A stretch of DNA of 64,000 bases, taken from positions 496,001-560,000 of the forward strand of contig CP170561.1 in NCBI GenBank assembly GCA_042701975.1, in the 5' to 3' direction. This document shows positions 62,411 to 64,000 of the stretch, piece after piece (position 1 is the stretch's first letter; every line of letters starts with the position of its first letter). Source of the DNA: JAFALK01 sp042701975. Its GTDB lineage: Bacteria; Pseudomonadota; Gammaproteobacteria; Burkholderiales; Burkholderiaceae_C. Position numbers and translations under genes: made by a program. Below the pieces are notes generated by a model, which saw nothing but the letters and a program-made list of their open reading frames with translations, did not search any database and was not told the DNA's origin.

Positions 62411-64000
62411 ATGAGCATCGACGCACCCGCGCTGGGTTCCGGCCACGCGCACCAACCATCTGCAGCGCGCCACGCCTCGCGCCCGCAGCTCGACAACAAG
62501 CCCGGCCCGCTGGGCATCGTCCTCTTCATCGGCCTGCTGGCGTGCGGCCTGCTCTTCGCCGGCTGGAGCATCACGAACGACGTGACCGAAGCCGGCCCGG
62601 CGCTCAAGAGCTGGGTGCCCTATCTGCTGCTGGGCGTCGCGCTCTTCATCGCGCTGGGCTTCGAGTTCGTCAACGGCTTCCACGACACGGCCAACGCCGT
62701 GGCCACCGTGATCTACACGCACTCGCTACCGCCCAATGTGGCGGTGGTGTGGTCGGGCGTGTTCAATTTCCTCGGCGTGCTGTTCAGCAGCGGCGCGGTG
62801 GCCTTCGGCATCATCGCCCTGCTGCCCGTGGAGCTGATCCTGCAGGTGGGATCGAGCGCGGGCTTCGCCATGGTGTTCGCGCTGCTGATCGCGGCCATCA
62901 TCTGGAACCTGGGCACCTGGTGGCTGGGCCTGCCGGCCTCGAGCTCGCACACGCTGATCGGCTCCATCATCGGCGTGGGCATCGCCAACGCGCTGATGCA
63001 CGGCCGCGACGGCACCAGCGGCGTGGACTGGGCGCAGGCCACCAAGGTTGGCTGGTCGCTGCTGCTCTCGCCGCTGGTCGGCTTCGGCTGCGCGGCACTG
63101 CTGCTGCTGGCGCTGCGCGCCTTCATCAAGAACCGCCAGCTCTACGACGAGCCCAAAGGGCACAAGCCGCCGCCGTGGTGGATCCGCGGCCTGCTGGTGC
63201 TGACTTGCACGGGCGTGTCCTTTGCCCATGGCTCCAACGATGGCCAGAAGGGCATGGGCCTGATCATGCTGATCCTCGTGGGCACTGTGCCCATGGCCTA
63301 TGCGCTCAACCGCGCCATGCCAGCAGACCAGATGACGCAGTTCGTCGCCATGGCCCATGTCACCGAACAGTCGCTCAAGCTGAACACGAGCGTGATCGTC
63401 GTCGGCGACAAGGCACCGCAGGTGCTCAGCGAGTACGTCCGCACCAAGACGCTGACGCCCGAGGTGATCCCCGCGCTGGGCGCCATGGCCGGCAGCATCG
63501 GCCAGCAGATCAAGGCCCATGGCACGCTGAGCAAGGTACCGTCCGACATCGTCGCCAACGTGCGCAACGACATGTACCTCGCCTCCGAAGCCATCCGCTT
63601 CCTGGGCAAGGACGCCAACGCCCGGCTCGATGCCGACGCCAAGGCCAACCTCAAGGCCTTCCAGACCCAGATCGACGCCGCCACCAAGTTCATCCCGCTG
63701 TGGGTCAAGGTGGCCGTGGCCATCGCGCTGGGCCTGGGCACGATGGTGGGCTGGAAGCGCATCGTCGTCACCGTGGGCGAGAAGATCGGCAAGACGCACC
63801 TGAGCTATGCCCAGGGCGCCAGCGCCGAGGTCGTGGCCATGCTGACCATCGGCGCCGCCGACATGTACGGCCTGCCGGTGTCCACCACGCATGTGCTCTC
63901 TTCCGGCGTGGCCGGCACCATGGCGGCCAACCGCTCGGGCCTGCAGATGTCCACACTGCGCAACCTGGCCATGGCCTGGGTGCTGACGATGCCCGCCGCC
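62411..64000 (+). CDS. PiT-family inorganic phosphate transporter, cut by window end
   Basis: About 530 residues are visible. The two inverted PiT repeats are GFEFVNGFHDTANAVATVIY near residue 79 and SFAHGSNDGQKGMG near 275, each with the conserved N/D motif. A large cytoplasmic loop and LPVSTTHVLSSGV precede the cut end. It imports phosphate with protons or Na+. It begins 2 bp after ppk2 and lacks only the last helices. Confidence 0.94.
   Translation, partial: MSIDAPALGSGHAHQPSAARHASRPQLDNKPGPLGIVLFIGLLACGLLFAGWSITNDVTEAGPALKSWVPYLLLGVALFIALGFEFVNGFHDTANAVATVIYTHSLPPNVAVVWSGVFNFLGVLFSSGAVAFGIIALLPVELILQVGSSAGFAMVFALLIAAIIWNLGTWWLGLPASSSHTLIGSIIGVGIANALMHGRDGTSGVDWAQATKVGWSLLLSPLVGFGCAALLLLALRAFIKNRQLYDEPKGHKPPPWWIRGLLVLTCTGVSFAHGSNDGQKGMGLIMLILVGTVPMAYALNRAMPADQMTQFVAMAHVTEQSLKLNTSVIVVGDKAPQVLSEYVRTKTLTPEVIPALGAMAGSIGQQIKAHGTLSKVPSDIVANVRNDMYLASEAIRFLGKDANARLDADAKANLKAFQTQIDAATKFIPLWVKVAVAIALGLGTMVGWKRIVVTVGEKIGKTHLSYAQGASAEVVAMLTIGAADMYGLPVSTTHVLSSGVAGTMAANRSGLQMSTLRNLAMAWVLTMPAA

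Overview
The window reads as one contiguous piece of a high-GC, gene-dense betaproteobacterial chromosome. Gene order and protein character point to Burkholderiales, probably a Roseateles/Mitsuaria/Rubrivivax-type organism: metK, paired lpxL-type genes, dapF, DUF484, xerC; glmS facing an Lrp gene; ahcY, tlyA, metF. This placement is an inference from protein recognition only. About 58 genes fill the window. The longest stretch without a gene is about 250 bp (30602-30854), so no gene-free stretch exceeds 300 bases. I saw no rRNA, tRNA, CRISPR array or intact insertion sequence.

Layout. (1) 1-5548: a carbohydrate-uptake-type locus with SapC, a cupin-like protein, a flavin-dependent tryptophan-halogenase-like protein fused to a DUF6445-like domain, a ROK regulator and a GH11 xylanase. 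(2) 5535-11240: an AaeAB-type efflux operon on the minus strand (LysR, FUSC, DUF1656, HlyD, NodT); its LysR gene is frameshifted at a run of six G/C bases. (3) 11355-12497: a lone MBL-fold hydrolase. (4) 12574-15819: ECF sigma factor, zinc anti-sigma factor, subtilase and TorF-like porin, translationally coupled. (5) 15900-30008: a multiheme/outer-membrane pair followed by an uncharacterised set of three radical SAM enzymes, two methyltransferases, an amidohydrolase, two glycosyltransferases, a flippase, a nucleotidyltransferase and an HprK-like kinase. (6) 30185-33352: an NTF2-like protein, a relict second glmS 3' end, glmS and an Lrp regulator. (7) 33360-49739: housekeeping genes (cfa, rlmI, xerC, dapF, lpxL-like pair, metK, psd) mixed with small conserved unknowns. 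(8) 49852-56317: a PLD-like protein, VOC, LpxH-like, UPF0104, YcaQ-like, DUF5329 and an AAA ATPase. (9) 56345-64000: a DUF885 peptidase, the SAH riboswitch with ahcY, tlyA and metF, then ppk2 and a PiT phosphate transporter cut by the window end.

How it fits together. The strongest new signal is a shared promoter-like sequence, TTGAACC-N11/12-GCCGG(G/C)-AT-rich/TAC. It lies upstream of the ECF sigma gene (12525), upstream of the cytochrome/radical SAM operon (15840), and on the minus strand upstream of the distal B12-radical SAM gene (30093). This suggests that regions 4 and 5 form one ECF-controlled system that builds or modifies a cell-envelope molecule of unknown structure. A second theme is the methyl cycle: metK carries a leader that folds like a SAM-II pseudoknot, and ahcY carries a clear SAH riboswitch. 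A third is the glmS 3' end, where a synonymously diverged copy of the last 12 codons sits 208 bp downstream of the real stop, beside Tn7-end-like repeats.
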